A stretch of DNA of 16,140 nt from Prevotella sp. CAG:1058 (GCA_000433175.1 HF986665.1:1-16140), one strand, 5' to 3'; counted from the stretch's first letter, positions 1 through 7,212 are shown. Notes: a model not told the origin generated them from the sequence alone. Numbers and translations: made by a program.

Positions 1-539
1 TAGACCAGAGCTACGAGCACTACACGCTCGAGCCGGCCATTGCCGACCACGAAGCCGTGTGCAGGCACAACATCATACTGCTCCACTCCATGACAAAGCG
101 CTTCTGCGTGCCCGGCCTCAGGCTCGGATACGCCGTGGCAAACAGCGAGACAACCGCCCGGCTCAAGCGTCTGCGCCGTCCGTGGAGCGTCAACTCGCTC
201 GCCATCGAGGCAGGCCTCTTCCTTATAGGCAACAACATCAACCTCATGCCCGACACCGGCGCCTACCTTGCCGAGGCACAACGCCTGCGCCAAGGCCTGC
301 TGTCCGTCAGCGGCGTCAGCGTCGCCCCCACGCACACCAACTTCATGCTGGCATGCATCAAAGGCCACACGGCAGCCTCGCTCAAGGAATACCTCGTAAC
401 ACGCCACGGCCTGCTCATACGCGACGCATCCAACTTCGAAGGCCTTTCGCCCTCACACTTCCGCGTGGCGGCACAAGGGCGCCAGGCAGACGACATGCTT
501 GTCGAAGCCATAAGGGAGTTCGCCGCATCAGCCGTATAA
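1..539 (+). CDS. cobD: Threonine-phosphate decarboxylase-like aminotransferase, 5' end missing
   Basis: The open frame enters from the left edge (first full codon at 3) and ends at TAA 537-539, so only the C-terminal part, about 178 residues, is visible. The fold-type I PLP aminotransferase signature is clear. A SMTKRF segment carries the Schiff-base lysine (codon 96-98) and is followed by PGLRLGY, the PGLR-x-GY motif of the HisC/CobD family. Near the end, SHFRVAAQ holds the arginine that binds the substrate carboxylate or phosphate in these enzymes. HisC and CobD are hard to separate by sequence. The cbiB gene 62 bp downstream on the same strand favours L-threonine-O-3-phosphate decarboxylase, which makes (R)-1-amino-2-propanol phosphate, the substrate CbiB attaches to cobyric acid. 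It is cytosolic. G+C is above 60%, unlike the polysaccharide genes to the right. The family is certain; the choice of CobD over HisC is inferred from context. Confidence 0.8.
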   Translation, partial: DQSYEHYTLEPAIADHEAVCRHNIILLHSMTKRFCVPGLRLGYAVANSETTARLKRLRRPWSVNSLAIEAGLFLIGNNINLMPDTGAYLAEAQRLRQGLLSVSGVSVAPTHTNFMLACIKGHTAASLKEYLVTRHGLLIRDASNFEGLSPSHFRVAAQGRQADDMLVEAIREFAASAV

Positions 540-601
540 CGCCAAACGCCGCCTGCCAGACCGTTACAGGCACACCCCACAATCATGACAATACACAAAA
601 G

Positions 602-1531
602 ATGACATCAATCATACCAATACTCGCAGGCTGGACGGCAGACAAACTGCTGGGCGACCCCGAGCGGCTGCCCCACCCCGTCGTACTGTTCGGCAGACTC
701 ATATCCGCAGGCGAACACCGCCTCAACAAAGGCCGCCACCGCCGGCTCAAGGGCGCCCTGCTTGCCGCCGTCCTCGTAGCCCTTGCCTACGCCGCCACGT
801 TCATCCTTGTCAGCTACTCCGCCATGCTGTCGCCCGTCCTCAGCCTCGCCATCGGGGCGGTACTCGTATTCTACTGCCTCGCCGGCACCACATTAATCAG
901 GGAAGTCCGCGGCGTGTTCGCCGCCCTCGACGTCTCGCTCGAGCGCGGCCGCAGCCAGGTTTCACGCATCGTCGGGCGCGACACCTCCCAACTCTCCGAC
1001 AACGACGTGCGCAAGGCAGCACTTGAGACCCTCGCCGAGAATCTCAGCGACGGCGTCATAGCCCCCCTCTTCTGGCTCGCCCTGCTCGGCGTGCCCGGCA
1101 TGGTGGCATACAAGATGGTCAACACCCTTGACTCCATGATAGGCTACCGCACCGAGCGCTACGCACGCTTCGGCACCTTCGCCGCACGCCTCGACGACGT
1201 TGCCAACTACATTCCCGCGCGCCTTACCGCCCTGCTCATGGTACTCGTTTCAGGCCGCCCGTCGCTTATCGCCTTCGTCGCACGCAACGGCCGCAAGCAC
1301 GCCAGCCCCAACAGCGGATACCCCGAGTCCGCACTGGCAGGCATCCTCGACTGCCGTTTCGGCGGAGGCCACTACTACTTCAACGAATACATCGACAAGC
1401 CCTTCATCGGCGAAAACGACCGCCGGCTCACCACCGCCGACATGCGCACCGCCGTCAGGATAAACACCCTTGCCGAGCTCGCCATGCTCCTTCTTGTCGT
1501 CATGTCCCGATGCCTGCCAGCCCTATCATAA
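602..1531 (+). CDS. cbiB: Adenosylcobinamide-phosphate synthase CbiB
   Basis: This encodes 309 residues, the usual size for CbiB, an integral membrane enzyme that joins aminopropanol (phosphate) to adenosylcobyric acid in cobalamin synthesis. Family blocks seen in order: DKLLGDPERLPHPVVLFGRL near the N-terminus (the GDP...HPV...G block); two hydrophobic stretches around residues 50-100; NTLDSMIGYRTERYARFG with ARLDDVANYIPARL in the middle (the NTLDSM-GY and ARLDD-N-PAR blocks); and SPNSGYPESALAG then FGGGHYYFNEY late in the protein. The frame is open far upstream of 602, but ATG 602 is chosen because the family N-terminus begins here and the cobD stop lies only 62 bp before it. It probably shares a transcript with cobD. 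G+C reaches about 70% in sampled lines. The identification is firm. Confidence 0.95.
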   Translation: MTSIIPILAGWTADKLLGDPERLPHPVVLFGRLISAGEHRLNKGRHRRLKGALLAAVLVALAYAATFILVSYSAMLSPVLSLAIGAVLVFYCLAGTTLIREVRGVFAALDVSLERGRSQVSRIVGRDTSQLSDNDVRKAALETLAENLSDGVIAPLFWLALLGVPGMVAYKMVNTLDSMIGYRTERYARFGTFAARLDDVANYIPARLTALLMVLVSGRPSLIAFVARNGRKHASPNSGYPESALAGILDCRFGGGHYYFNEYIDKPFIGENDRRLTTADMRTAVRINTLAELAMLLLVVMSRCLPALS

Positions 1532-1584
1532 CAGCATAAAGGCACTAAAAAAGCGGCACATTGCGCGACATTCTCCCCGCATTA

Positions 1585-1609
1585 TGCCGTCAAAGTTAAA
1601 AAAACGGCA
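1585..1609 (+). terminator. Possible weak terminator after cbiB
   Basis: TGCCGT (1585-1590) and ACGGCA (1604-1609) form a 6-bp stem with a 13-nt AT-rich loop, 54 bp after the cbiB stop. There is no real T-run behind it (ATATTCTTGCG), and it directly precedes the tRNA promoter. It could end the cobD-cbiB transcript or be a chance pairing. Confidence 0.25.
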
Positions 1610-1615
1610 ATATTC

Positions 1616-1646
1616 TTGCGTTTTCCATAAAAAGAATGTACCTTTG
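1616..1646 (+). promoter_or_regulatory. Bacteroidota-type promoter for tRNA-Leu
   Basis: The -33 element TTG (1616-1618) and the -7 element TACCTTTG (1639-1646, consensus TAnnTTTG, followed by C) are separated by 20 bp. This is the primary sigma factor layout of Bacteroidota. Transcription would start a few bases after 1650, giving a leader of about 70 nt before the tRNA at 1725. It also places the window in this phylum. Confidence 0.85.
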
Positions 1647-1724
1647 CACCGTTTTTCAAGATTCGGCAAGCGGCTTCAGCCATCAGCTTTAGCATCCCCA
1701 AGTCCGTATCACCCACGAAAACAC

Positions 1725-1806
1725 GCGCCTGTGGCGAAATTGGTAGACGCGCTAGACTTAGGATCTAGTAGCTTACGCTGTGTAGGTTCGAGTCCTATCA
1801 GGCGCA
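1725..1806 (+). tRNA. tRNA-Leu (anticodon TAG)
   Basis: A full class II cloverleaf can be traced by hand. The 7-bp acceptor stem is GCGCCTG 1725-1731 with CAGGCGC 1799-1805, discriminator A 1806. The D stem is GCG 1734-1736 with CGC 1748-1750, with GG in the loop. The anticodon stem is CTAGA 1752-1756 with TCTAG 1764-1768, loop CTTAGGA, so the anticodon TAG is 1759-1761. A long variable arm has a 3-bp stem (AGC 1770-1772 with GCT 1777-1779), and the T arm is 1782-1798 with loop TTCGAGT. The long variable arm and anticodon agree on leucine (reads CUA and probably other CUN codons). CCA is not encoded. It has its own promoter and a hairpin terminator 10 bp downstream, so it is a single-gene unit. 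Confidence 0.96.
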
Positions 1807-1809
1807 CAT

Positions 1810-1854
1810 AAAAAAGAGGTTGTCCAAATCTAATTTGGGACAACCTCAAATTTT
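1810..1854. terminator. Bidirectional intrinsic terminator between tRNA-Leu and the AT-rich locus
   Basis: GAGGTTGTCC (1816-1825) pairs perfectly with GGACAACCTC (1838-1847), a 10-bp stem with a 12-nt loop. Read leftward (- strand), the stem is followed at once by six T (1815-1810), a textbook intrinsic terminator for transcription leaving the polysaccharide operon. Read rightward it is followed by AAATTTTAT, a weaker tail that could end the tRNA transcript. Confidence 0.85.
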
Positions 1855-1876
1855 ATACTAGACATTTCAGTATTAT

Positions 1877-1908
1877 TTTGTAATTATTCGATATTTATAT
1901 TATTTTTG
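1877..1908 (+). promoter_or_regulatory. Bacteroidota-type promoter for the small orphan gene
   Basis: TTTG (1877-1880), a 20-bp spacer, then TATTTTTG (1901-1908) followed by CA: a full match to TTTG-N19/20-TAnnTTTG. The expected start of transcription is near 1914-1917, about 75 nt ahead of the preferred ATG at 1992. It shows that the small gene is meant to be transcribed independently, toward the end of the polysaccharide operon. Confidence 0.8.
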
Positions 1909-1964
1909 CACAAAGTATATTGTTTAGATGCTCTTGGAACAAACAGAATAAGAACTTGTTTTTA

Positions 1965-1982
1965 TTTCACAAGCTTGTGAAA
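1965..1982. promoter_or_regulatory. 18-bp perfect palindrome in the leader of the small gene (candidate operator)
   Basis: TTTCACAAGCTTGTGAAA is a perfect inverted repeat with no central spacer. It lies after the predicted transcription start and ends 9 bp before ATG 1992. The position fits an operator for a dimeric DNA-binding protein, or, in RNA, a 7-bp hairpin with an AGCT loop next to the start codon. No T-run follows, so it is not a terminator. The function is inferred from position only. Confidence 0.5.
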
Positions 1983-1991
1983 CTATATTTT

Positions 1992-2216
1992 ATGAATAAA
2001 ACTTGGAAAGAAATAAATATACAAGTTGGTTACGAATTTAAAACAGCCCAACAACTTGATGTCCTTGGAATTATATATAAAATGCCAATAAAAGACATTA
2101 TTGTCAATGATCTAAAAACAATCCAGCTTATAAAAAATGGATCTATTTTAGCCTATATTGACAAACACGAAGAACTAGTTATAAAATCCTTACCTTATGT
2201 TTTAAGTACAAAATAA
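1992..2216 (+). CDS. Small protein of unknown function (74 aa)
   Basis: I do not recognise this protein. From ATG 1992 it has 74 residues, starts MNKTWKEINIQVGYEF, is rich in Ile, Lys and Leu, and has no signal peptide, membrane segment or cysteine. The pattern of short charged stretches alternating with hydrophobic beta-like segments (LDVLGIIYKMP, IILVND-like, SILAYIDKHEELVI) suggests a small globular alpha/beta or all-beta domain. The frame stays open back to an ATG at 1920, but that start would be almost leaderless relative to the promoter at 1877-1908 and would read through the palindrome at 1965-1982. ATG 1992 is therefore preferred. The gene sits alone between tRNA-Leu and the convergent polysaccharide operon, 12 bp from the last glycosyltransferase stop. 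Its low G+C matches the polysaccharide side, so it probably belongs to the acquired segment. A good promoter supports a real gene. Confidence 0.6.
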   Translation: MNKTWKEINIQVGYEFKTAQQLDVLGIIYKMPIKDIIVNDLKTIQLIKNGSILAYIDKHEELVIKSLPYVLSTK

Positions 2217-2222
2217 ATAATT

Positions 2223-2242
2223 TCACCATCATTTTTTGGTGA
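2223..2242 (-). terminator. Weak hairpin at the 3' end of the polysaccharide operon
   Basis: TCACCA (2223-2228) and TGGTGA (2237-2242) form a 6-bp stem spanning the stop codon of the last glycosyltransferase. On the - strand the tail after the stem is AATTATTTATTTTG, U-rich but interrupted. It may be a partial terminator; the stronger leftward terminator is at 1810-1847. Confidence 0.35.
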
Positions 2243-3356
2243 TCATCAGATCCTTATAATACCCTTCCATTGTATTTGTCATGGATGGAATTGTGAATTT
2301 TTCTTTGACACGTTTCATTCCGTTTTCTGCATAAACCCTATATAATTCTTTATTCTCCAATAACGTGTCTATCGCTTTCGCAAACGCCTCATCATCACCA
2401 TTTGGCACCTCAATTCCGGTTACACCATTTAAAGACACCCAATTAACGCCACTACCAGGAATTGTAAATGTTACAGCAGGAGTTCCACAATACATGGCCT
2501 CAGCCAAAGCGATTCCAAAAGCCTCATTCTTTGTTACTGAAGGAAAAGCAAATACAGATGCAGCATAATGATGAAGCTTTAAATCCTCATCTGATAAACG
2601 ACCAACGAAAAACACACGCGAAGAATTACATTTAGCTTTCAGTTCGTCTGTCAAAGGACCGTTTCCTGCTACTACAAAAACACAATCGGATTTTACGAAC
2701 TTCTCAGCTTCAATAAGATGCGGTAAACCTTTATATTGAATATGTCTACCAACAAAAAACACAATCGGCTTATTCCCGTATCTTTTCTTTATCTCTTCTA
2801 TTTTCTCCAAGTCACCATTTCTCAAAACAAAATTATCTTCATCAACTGCGCAAGGTAATATCTTCACTTTATCTTTAAAAGCTTGTAACGGAACCGATGC
2901 ATCCCTATATGTCGGACTTGTAACAACTACCAAATCAGCCCGCTTAAGTAAAGCCTTTTCTATTGGCTTTATTAAAGGATAAATCTTTTTCTGTTTTATG
3001 ATATCCATGTGCCAATGGACGACCAACTTCACGTTCTTTGGAATCATTGTCATCAACACCGCAGCAGGATATGGATTTGCCCAATGAAATTGTATTATGT
3101 CAGGCTTAAATTCTTTTATTGCCCGTTTCATCATCGGGAAATAAGATAAAGATAAAGCCTGTCTTGCAATGTTTATTTTCGTTCCTACCCGATAAACAGT
3201 TGTTCCATTAACTTTTTCAACAACATCATCACGCTTATCGTTGAAACACAACACAGCACATTCATATTGTGGCATACCCTCTACAAGATATTTACAGATG
3301 TTCTCTACACCACCAATATAAGGATAATAATATTTTGAAATATGAAGAATTCGCAT
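2229..3356 (-). CDS. GT4-family glycosyltransferase (WbaZ-like mannosyl/rhamnosyltransferase type)
   Basis: This is a 375-residue GT-B fold retaining glycosyltransferase, the usual length for GT4. N-terminal acceptor domain: MRILHISKYYYPYIGGVE, with the GGVE loop at residues 15-18, and HWHMD near 114. C-terminal donor domain: VGRHIQYKG (202-210, with Arg204 and Lys209 that contact the sugar-nucleotide phosphates), AGNGPL (230-235), and the E-x7-E motif EAFGIALAE (Glu278 and Glu286). The arrangement most resembles WbaZ/WbdB-type mannosyl- or rhamnosyltransferases, but donor and acceptor cannot be read from sequence. It is cytoplasmic, at the inner face of the membrane. It is the last gene of the operon, 15 bp after the GT32 gene. 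G+C in sampled lines is 42-45%, higher than the middle of the cluster, which suggests a separate origin. Confidence 0.9.
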   Translation of the reverse strand: MRILHISKYYYPYIGGVENICKYLVEGMPQYECAVLCFNDKRDDVVEKVNGTTVYRVGTKINIARQALSLSYFPMMKRAIKEFKPDIIQFHWANPYPAAVLMTMIPKNVKLVVHWHMDIIKQKKIYPLIKPIEKALLKRADLVVVTSPTYRDASVPLQAFKDKVKILPCAVDEDNFVLRNGDLEKIEEIKKRYGNKPIVFFVGRHIQYKGLPHLIEAEKFVKSDCVFVVAGNGPLTDELKAKCNSSRVFFVGRLSDEDLKLHHYAASVFAFPSVTKNEAFGIALAEAMYCGTPAVTFTIPGSGVNWVSLNGVTGIEVPNGDDEAFAKAIDTLLENKELYRVYAENGMKRVKEKFTIPSMTNTMEGYYKDLMITKK

Positions 3357-3371
3357 ATAAATACGTTTTAA

Positions 3372-4136
3372 TTATAATTTCCTGTACAAGAAATATAGAT
3401 ATTTCTTTATAAATTTTTTCAACCTCATAGAAATCAGATCATTTTCTCTCCACGATTGGTCAAACCAATGTATCATATACGAATCCTTATTTCTTGATCT
3501 CCTTGTTGCAAAGACAGAACTCACATAAATCTTGATATTATCCGGCAATACTTGTGTAGTATCTCTATAAATAATCCCGTATTTATCTCTTAAAGCCATC
3601 ATCATTAATGAATCTATTACAACAGCATTAATGGTTCCATCCAAATTAATAAATGGTTTGTCTCCATTTTTATAAAGACTTTCCATACAATAATTAATAA
3701 AGGGATGATTAGGTTCGGAATACATAAAACCTGCCTGCAGACAGAATGACCAACATTGTTTACCTGTTTTAATATAATAACCGTCTTCGGTCACACCTTC
3801 TAATTCATTAGTACCAATGTTGTGATTCTCTATTCCTGAAACAAATGCTCCGTCAATTACATTCTCAATATTACGCAATATTTGTACATCTGTATCCAAA
3901 TACCCTCCTCCATAGTGTTTTAAAACATATAGACGTACAAAATCTGCTGCCAATGCATACTTGCCAACTTTTAGAGCTTCTCTGACCCATCTAAATCTTT
4001 GAACATCAAAATTATCTTCATTCCATTGTATTATATCCCAATCCGGACAATATTTTTTCCAACTATCAATACACTGTCTGACATTTGCTGGTAATTGTTT
4101 CTGGCCAAACCAAACATAGTGCAATTTCTTAATCAT
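3372..4136 (-). CDS. GT32-family glycosyltransferase (DXD sugar-binding region)
   Basis: The 254-residue protein has the Gly_transf_sug (GT32) layout. It opens with KKLHYVWFG, typical for the family. The core ADFVRLYVLKHYGGGYLDTD has the A-D-x-x-R-x-x-x-L...GG-Y-x-D-x-D signature, with DTD at residues 81-83 as the metal- and nucleotide-binding DXD. SYMIHWFDQSW near 221-231 matches the conserved His/Trp ending of the family. GT32 members of capsule loci transfer hexoses or N-acetylhexosamines from nucleotide sugars to lipid-linked intermediates in the cytosol. It lies 21 bp after the preceding GT4 and 15 bp before the next, in one transcript. The C-terminal KKFIKKYLYFLYRKL is basic and aromatic and may help membrane association. 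The sugar specificity is unknown. Confidence 0.9.
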   Translation of the reverse strand: MIKKLHYVWFGQKQLPANVRQCIDSWKKYCPDWDIIQWNEDNFDVQRFRWVREALKVGKYALAADFVRLYVLKHYGGGYLDTDVQILRNIENVIDGAFVSGIENHNIGTNELEGVTEDGYYIKTGKQCWSFCLQAGFMYSEPNHPFINYCMESLYKNGDKPFINLDGTINAVVIDSLMMMALRDKYGIIYRDTTQVLPDNIKIYVSSVFATRRSRNKDSYMIHWFDQSWRENDLISMRLKKFIKKYLYFLYRKL

Positions 4137-4157
4137 AATATTGTTTTTAATTAAAAA

Positions 4158-5378
4158 TTAACAACCACTCAAAATATCCGAATAAACATCTAATAACCTC
4201 CTACAATGGTTTACCAACATGTATTTTCCAGGATTAAAATCTTCAATAATATTTTTTTGCATGATATTCCTATCTACTTTTTCATATTTCATGATTGCAT
4301 CCTCTAAAGATGTTAAAACTCCTGATTTAAAGATAAAACCTGTCTTCCCATCAATAATTTCTTCACTAGCAGAACATTTGTCAGGAACAATACATGGAAT
4401 ACCGTATGACTTCATCTCTACAATTGTCAATGGTGCACCTTCATACCACAACGACGGGAAAACTAAAGCCTTACCTTGCATTATTAATTCGTCTTTCTCT
4501 TTTCCAGACACCCACCCCTTAAATTCTATTTCAGGGTATTCTTTTTGTAACCTGTCTTTTAAATAACCATCACCAAGAACACATCCTTTCAAATGCAGGT
4601 CTCTCATAGCTTTACAAAATAATCCTATACCTTTCTCTGATGACAAACGTGCAATGAATAAATATTTCTCATTATTTCGCACATCTACAACTGCCCGATG
4701 ATTTATATCTATTGGATTCTGTACAAAATACCATTTATTTGAAATATCTTTTAAATATGGATATGAAACTTCCCTATTTAATTTTGAAATATAAATTATA
4801 TTTATATTCTTGATACTTTTAACAAATTTCCATTGCACCATTTGTCTCAAATAACGCCATATTTTCTGAGGATAGCTTCTTACATCACAATTACACAACA
4901 AGCAACCGACTGACGAAGCCTTTATATTACATATTTTCAAATTCTGATAATTAAATAAGCCACCATTTGGACAAAACAGAAAATAATCGTGCAGAGTTAT
5001 AACTAATTTAAATTTTAAATTCTCTATAGGCTTAAACAAAGCAGGAGACAAAGCTTTTATCCATGCATGAAAGTGTACTATCGTCTCTTGAGGATTTAAA
5101 CCGATCAACAATTTTTCGAATTCTTTTCTGGCATATTCATTCCAAATTCCTTGCCTAACTGCCCGTAATCGGTTTGAATCTGAGAGTATATCTTTTTGCC
5201 ATAAGCAAATAACTCTGACATTTGTCAGTTTTAAAGATTCGTCTATCGGACCAACGGCTGTAAATAGCGTCACATTGTAACCAATTCTACTTAGACCAAT
5301 GGCACTATTTATAGCAACTTTTCCTGCTCCTCCATTAATATATGCAAAATCATTAATTATCAGTATATTCTTCAACAT
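4158..5378 (-). CDS. GT4-family glycosyltransferase with a cysteine-rich N-domain insert
   Basis: From ATG 5378 this is a 406-residue GT-B protein. It starts MLKNILIINDFAYINGGAG, with the glycine loop at about 15-18. LHDYFLFCPNGG near 129-140 opens a segment with cysteines at 136, 150, 159, 162 and 164, a pattern seen in a subset of GT4 enzymes. The donor domain has LFIARLSSEKG (240-250), LGDGYL, and E-x7-E as EGAPLTIVE (Glu313 and Glu321). The frame is open up to an ATG at 5456, but the extra 26 residues do not resemble the family. That stretch is better explained as the out-of-frame tail of the preceding acyltransferase. A purine-rich AGAAGAAAACAGA precedes ATG 5378. Donor sugar unknown; cytosolic, adding one sugar to the lipid-linked repeat unit. 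Confidence 0.88.
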   Translation of the reverse strand: MLKNILIINDFAYINGGAGKVAINSAIGLSRIGYNVTLFTAVGPIDESLKLTNVRVICLWQKDILSDSNRLRAVRQGIWNEYARKEFEKLLIGLNPQETIVHFHAWIKALSPALFKPIENLKFKLVITLHDYFLFCPNGGLFNYQNLKICNIKASSVGCLLCNCDVRSYPQKIWRYLRQMVQWKFVKSIKNINIIYISKLNREVSYPYLKDISNKWYFVQNPIDINHRAVVDVRNNEKYLFIARLSSEKGIGLFCKAMRDLHLKGCVLGDGYLKDRLQKEYPEIEFKGWVSGKEKDELIMQGKALVFPSLWYEGAPLTIVEMKSYGIPCIVPDKCSASEEIIDGKTGFIFKSGVLTSLEDAIMKYEKVDRNIMQKNIIEDFNPGKYMLVNHCRRLLDVYSDILSGC

Positions 5379-6107
5379 TCTGTTTTCTTCTAAAAATAAA
5401 ATCTTTATATACAGATACACCAAGGCTATCCATTCTCTTATCTGGATCAAATTCAATAAACCGTAATCCTTGTCCTACATATAATCCCTGTTCAACAGAC
5501 TTTTAGGAACACAGCAATGTGCTCCTATTGTAATACCGTTAGATATATTTACACCTGCCATTATTGTACATCTTGCTCCGATATAACAATTTTTCCCTAT
5601 AATAACTGGAGCATCTTCACGTGCAATCTTGGATGAATTCTTTGAAAAATAAAAATTGTGAGTCCATATTTGAGTATCAGCTCCAGCTAACATACTATCT
5701 TTTCCTATAAAAATGCTATCAGTCATATCTAATAAATGCTTTACCCCTATTTTTGCTCTTTCTTCCAAAACCAGATTTACATTATGATAAGCATTATCAA
5801 TTGCTGATATTTTATTTTGATTATTAATCCATGACCCAATTTTCATAATTATAGAAAAATCTCCTCTAATGAAATTCAGGTGATTAATCTTACTATTTAC
5901 CATTGATAAATTCTTACACTTAATTAAATTAAGATGTCCAATCCGTGAATTATCAGACAAATCAATTTTATCACATAGAATTAGTGAAAAACCAATTTTA
6001 ATATTCTTACCATGGACATTTAGGCCTTTATAACGTAAACATTTACAACAAATATTCACGAATCTAACAGGAAATAAAAATAATAATACAGCTACTAAAT
6101 ATTTCAT
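5353..6107 (-). pseudogene. Hexapeptide acyltransferase with a 3' frameshift
   Basis: The uninterrupted frame runs from ATG 6107 to a TAG at 5475-5477 (210 residues). It has a hydrophobic N-terminus, then left-handed beta-helix hexapeptide turns (IIGKNCYIGARCTIMAGVNI, ITIGAHC) and QIWTHNFY with His150, the likely catalytic histidine of acetyl-CoA-dependent O- or N-acyltransferases. It ends abruptly at LLNRDYM. In the next frame, directly after the stop, 42 codons continue as VGQGLRFIEFDPDKRM... and end at TAA 5353-5355, overlapping the next GT4 start by 26 bp. A Y-V-G-Q-G-L tail is what I expect after the coil of such transferases. A net loss of 1 or 4 nt at TATATGTAGG (about 5475-5484) would explain it. 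The coil and histidine are intact, so the short form may still work. It could also be a sequencing error. The role would be to acetylate the repeat unit. Confidence 0.72.
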
Positions 6108-6108
6108 T

Positions 6109-7212
6109 TCATTGATTTAATAATTCCTCGTATTTATTCAGAAGATGGCAGGCTTCTGTATTTATGTCGTACCCGGCTTTTCCGACAATTTCATTGTAAT
6201 TTCTTCGATCTGTTTTTTTATGTAACATTGACTTGATACATGCAATCCATACATTTATCGGAGAAAATAGAGATTGATATTGCACGATGTTCGTAATATT
6301 ACATTCTTTTGTTATTGTATCTGCCATAATTATAGGCAAGCCATTGGCTTGACTTTCTATAGCCACAACAGGTAAGCCTTCAAATAAGGATGGTAATATA
6401 AAACAATCACAGGCATTGAGCAAATCTGGCACATCACGTCTATTCCCAAGCATTACTATTTTGTCTGAAAGTCCCAATCTGTCAGCTTCACTTTTAACAA
6501 AGTCTTTAAGTTCTCCGTCTCCAATCAATACCAATATTGCTTTTTCATCATACTTGGAATATCTTGAGAATAGGTAAATAAGAAACTTATGGTTTTTTTG
6601 AAAATTTAACCTCCCTACATTTACTAAAACATGTTTGTCTGACCAACCCATAGATTCACGCAGTTTGTTCCGCTTATCAGAAGAAAAGCAAAAACGTTCC
6701 AACTCTACAGCATTATTAACAATGTAGCATTTCCCTTTCTCATAATACTTCTGTCCCCACAAACTTATCGCAGCTTTCTTTCCGCATGCAAAAAAGGCTG
6801 TGGCTGAACGTTTTGCAAGGAATCGCCCAACAGGCCTGTACAGTTTTTTCACCTTAGATACATTTGAATTTGCAATATGTGAATGCATAATTCGTACTCT
6901 TACACCATTAAATCTCGCTATCAATAGGTAAAATTCTGATAAGAATTCACAATGCGAATGTACAATATCGTAATTTCCAGCCTTAATTATATCATTAACC
7001 TCTATTAATCTTTTTATAGGATTGTGGGACAAATAAAAAATGTTAGCACCTAATGATTGAAATTTTGAAGCAAGAAACTGTTCTTGATCATCATAAAGAG
7101 CAACAATGTCAAAATGAATCTTATTTCTGTCAATATGCTGATAATAGTTATATACAACAGCCTCAGCACCACCGCTCTTGATATACGTAAGAATCTGAAG
7201 AACCTTTATCAT
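6109..7212 (-). CDS. GT4-family glycosyltransferase (EpsF-like)
   Basis: This 367-residue GT-B glycosyltransferase begins MIKVLQILTYIKSGGAE, the SGGAE loop (13-17) of the EpsF-like GT4 branch. DIVHSH (82-87) and RIMHSHIAN (107-115) belong to the acceptor domain, and VNNAVELERF lies at the domain hinge. VNVGRLNFQKNH (197-208, Arg201 and Lys206) and LIGDGEL bind the donor phosphate, and E-x7-E is EGLPVVAIE (Glu278 and Glu286). The start codon overlaps the stop of the upstream acyltransferase gene by 4 bp (ATGA, 7209-7212), a sign of translational coupling. The stop sits 1 bp before the next ATG at 6107. It probably adds one sugar to the undecaprenyl-linked repeat unit; specificity unknown. Confidence 0.92.
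   Translation of the reverse strand: MIKVLQILTYIKSGGAEAVVYNYYQHIDRNKIHFDIVALYDDQEQFLASKFQSLGANIFYLSHNPIKRLIEVNDIIKAGNYDIVHSHCEFLSEFYLLIARFNGVRVRIMHSHIANSNVSKVKKLYRPVGRFLAKRSATAFFACGKKAAISLWGQKYYEKGKCYIVNNAVELERFCFSSDKRNKLRESMGWSDKHVLVNVGRLNFQKNHKFLIYLFSRYSKYDEKAILVLIGDGELKDFVKSEADRLGLSDKIVMLGNRRDVPDLLNACDCFILPSLFEGLPVVAIESQANGLPIIMADTITKECNITNIVQYQSLFSPINVWIACIKSMLHKKTDRRNYNEIVGKAGYDINTEACHLLNKYEELLNQ

Noticed and set aside
59..601. Long open frame upstream of and in frame with cbiB
   Set aside because: It overlaps cobD in another frame, is rich in Arg, His, Pro and Ala as expected for a GC-rich shadow frame, and CbiB homology begins at ATG 602.
1783..1806. Duplicate of the tRNA 3' end as an attachment site
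   Set aside because: I found no second copy of the tRNA 3' sequence in the rest of the window and no integrase gene.
5379..5456. In-frame N-terminal extension of the GT4 at 4158-5378 starting at ATG 5456
   Set aside because: The 26 extra residues do not resemble a GT4 start; the same bases in another frame encode the displaced tail of the upstream acyltransferase.
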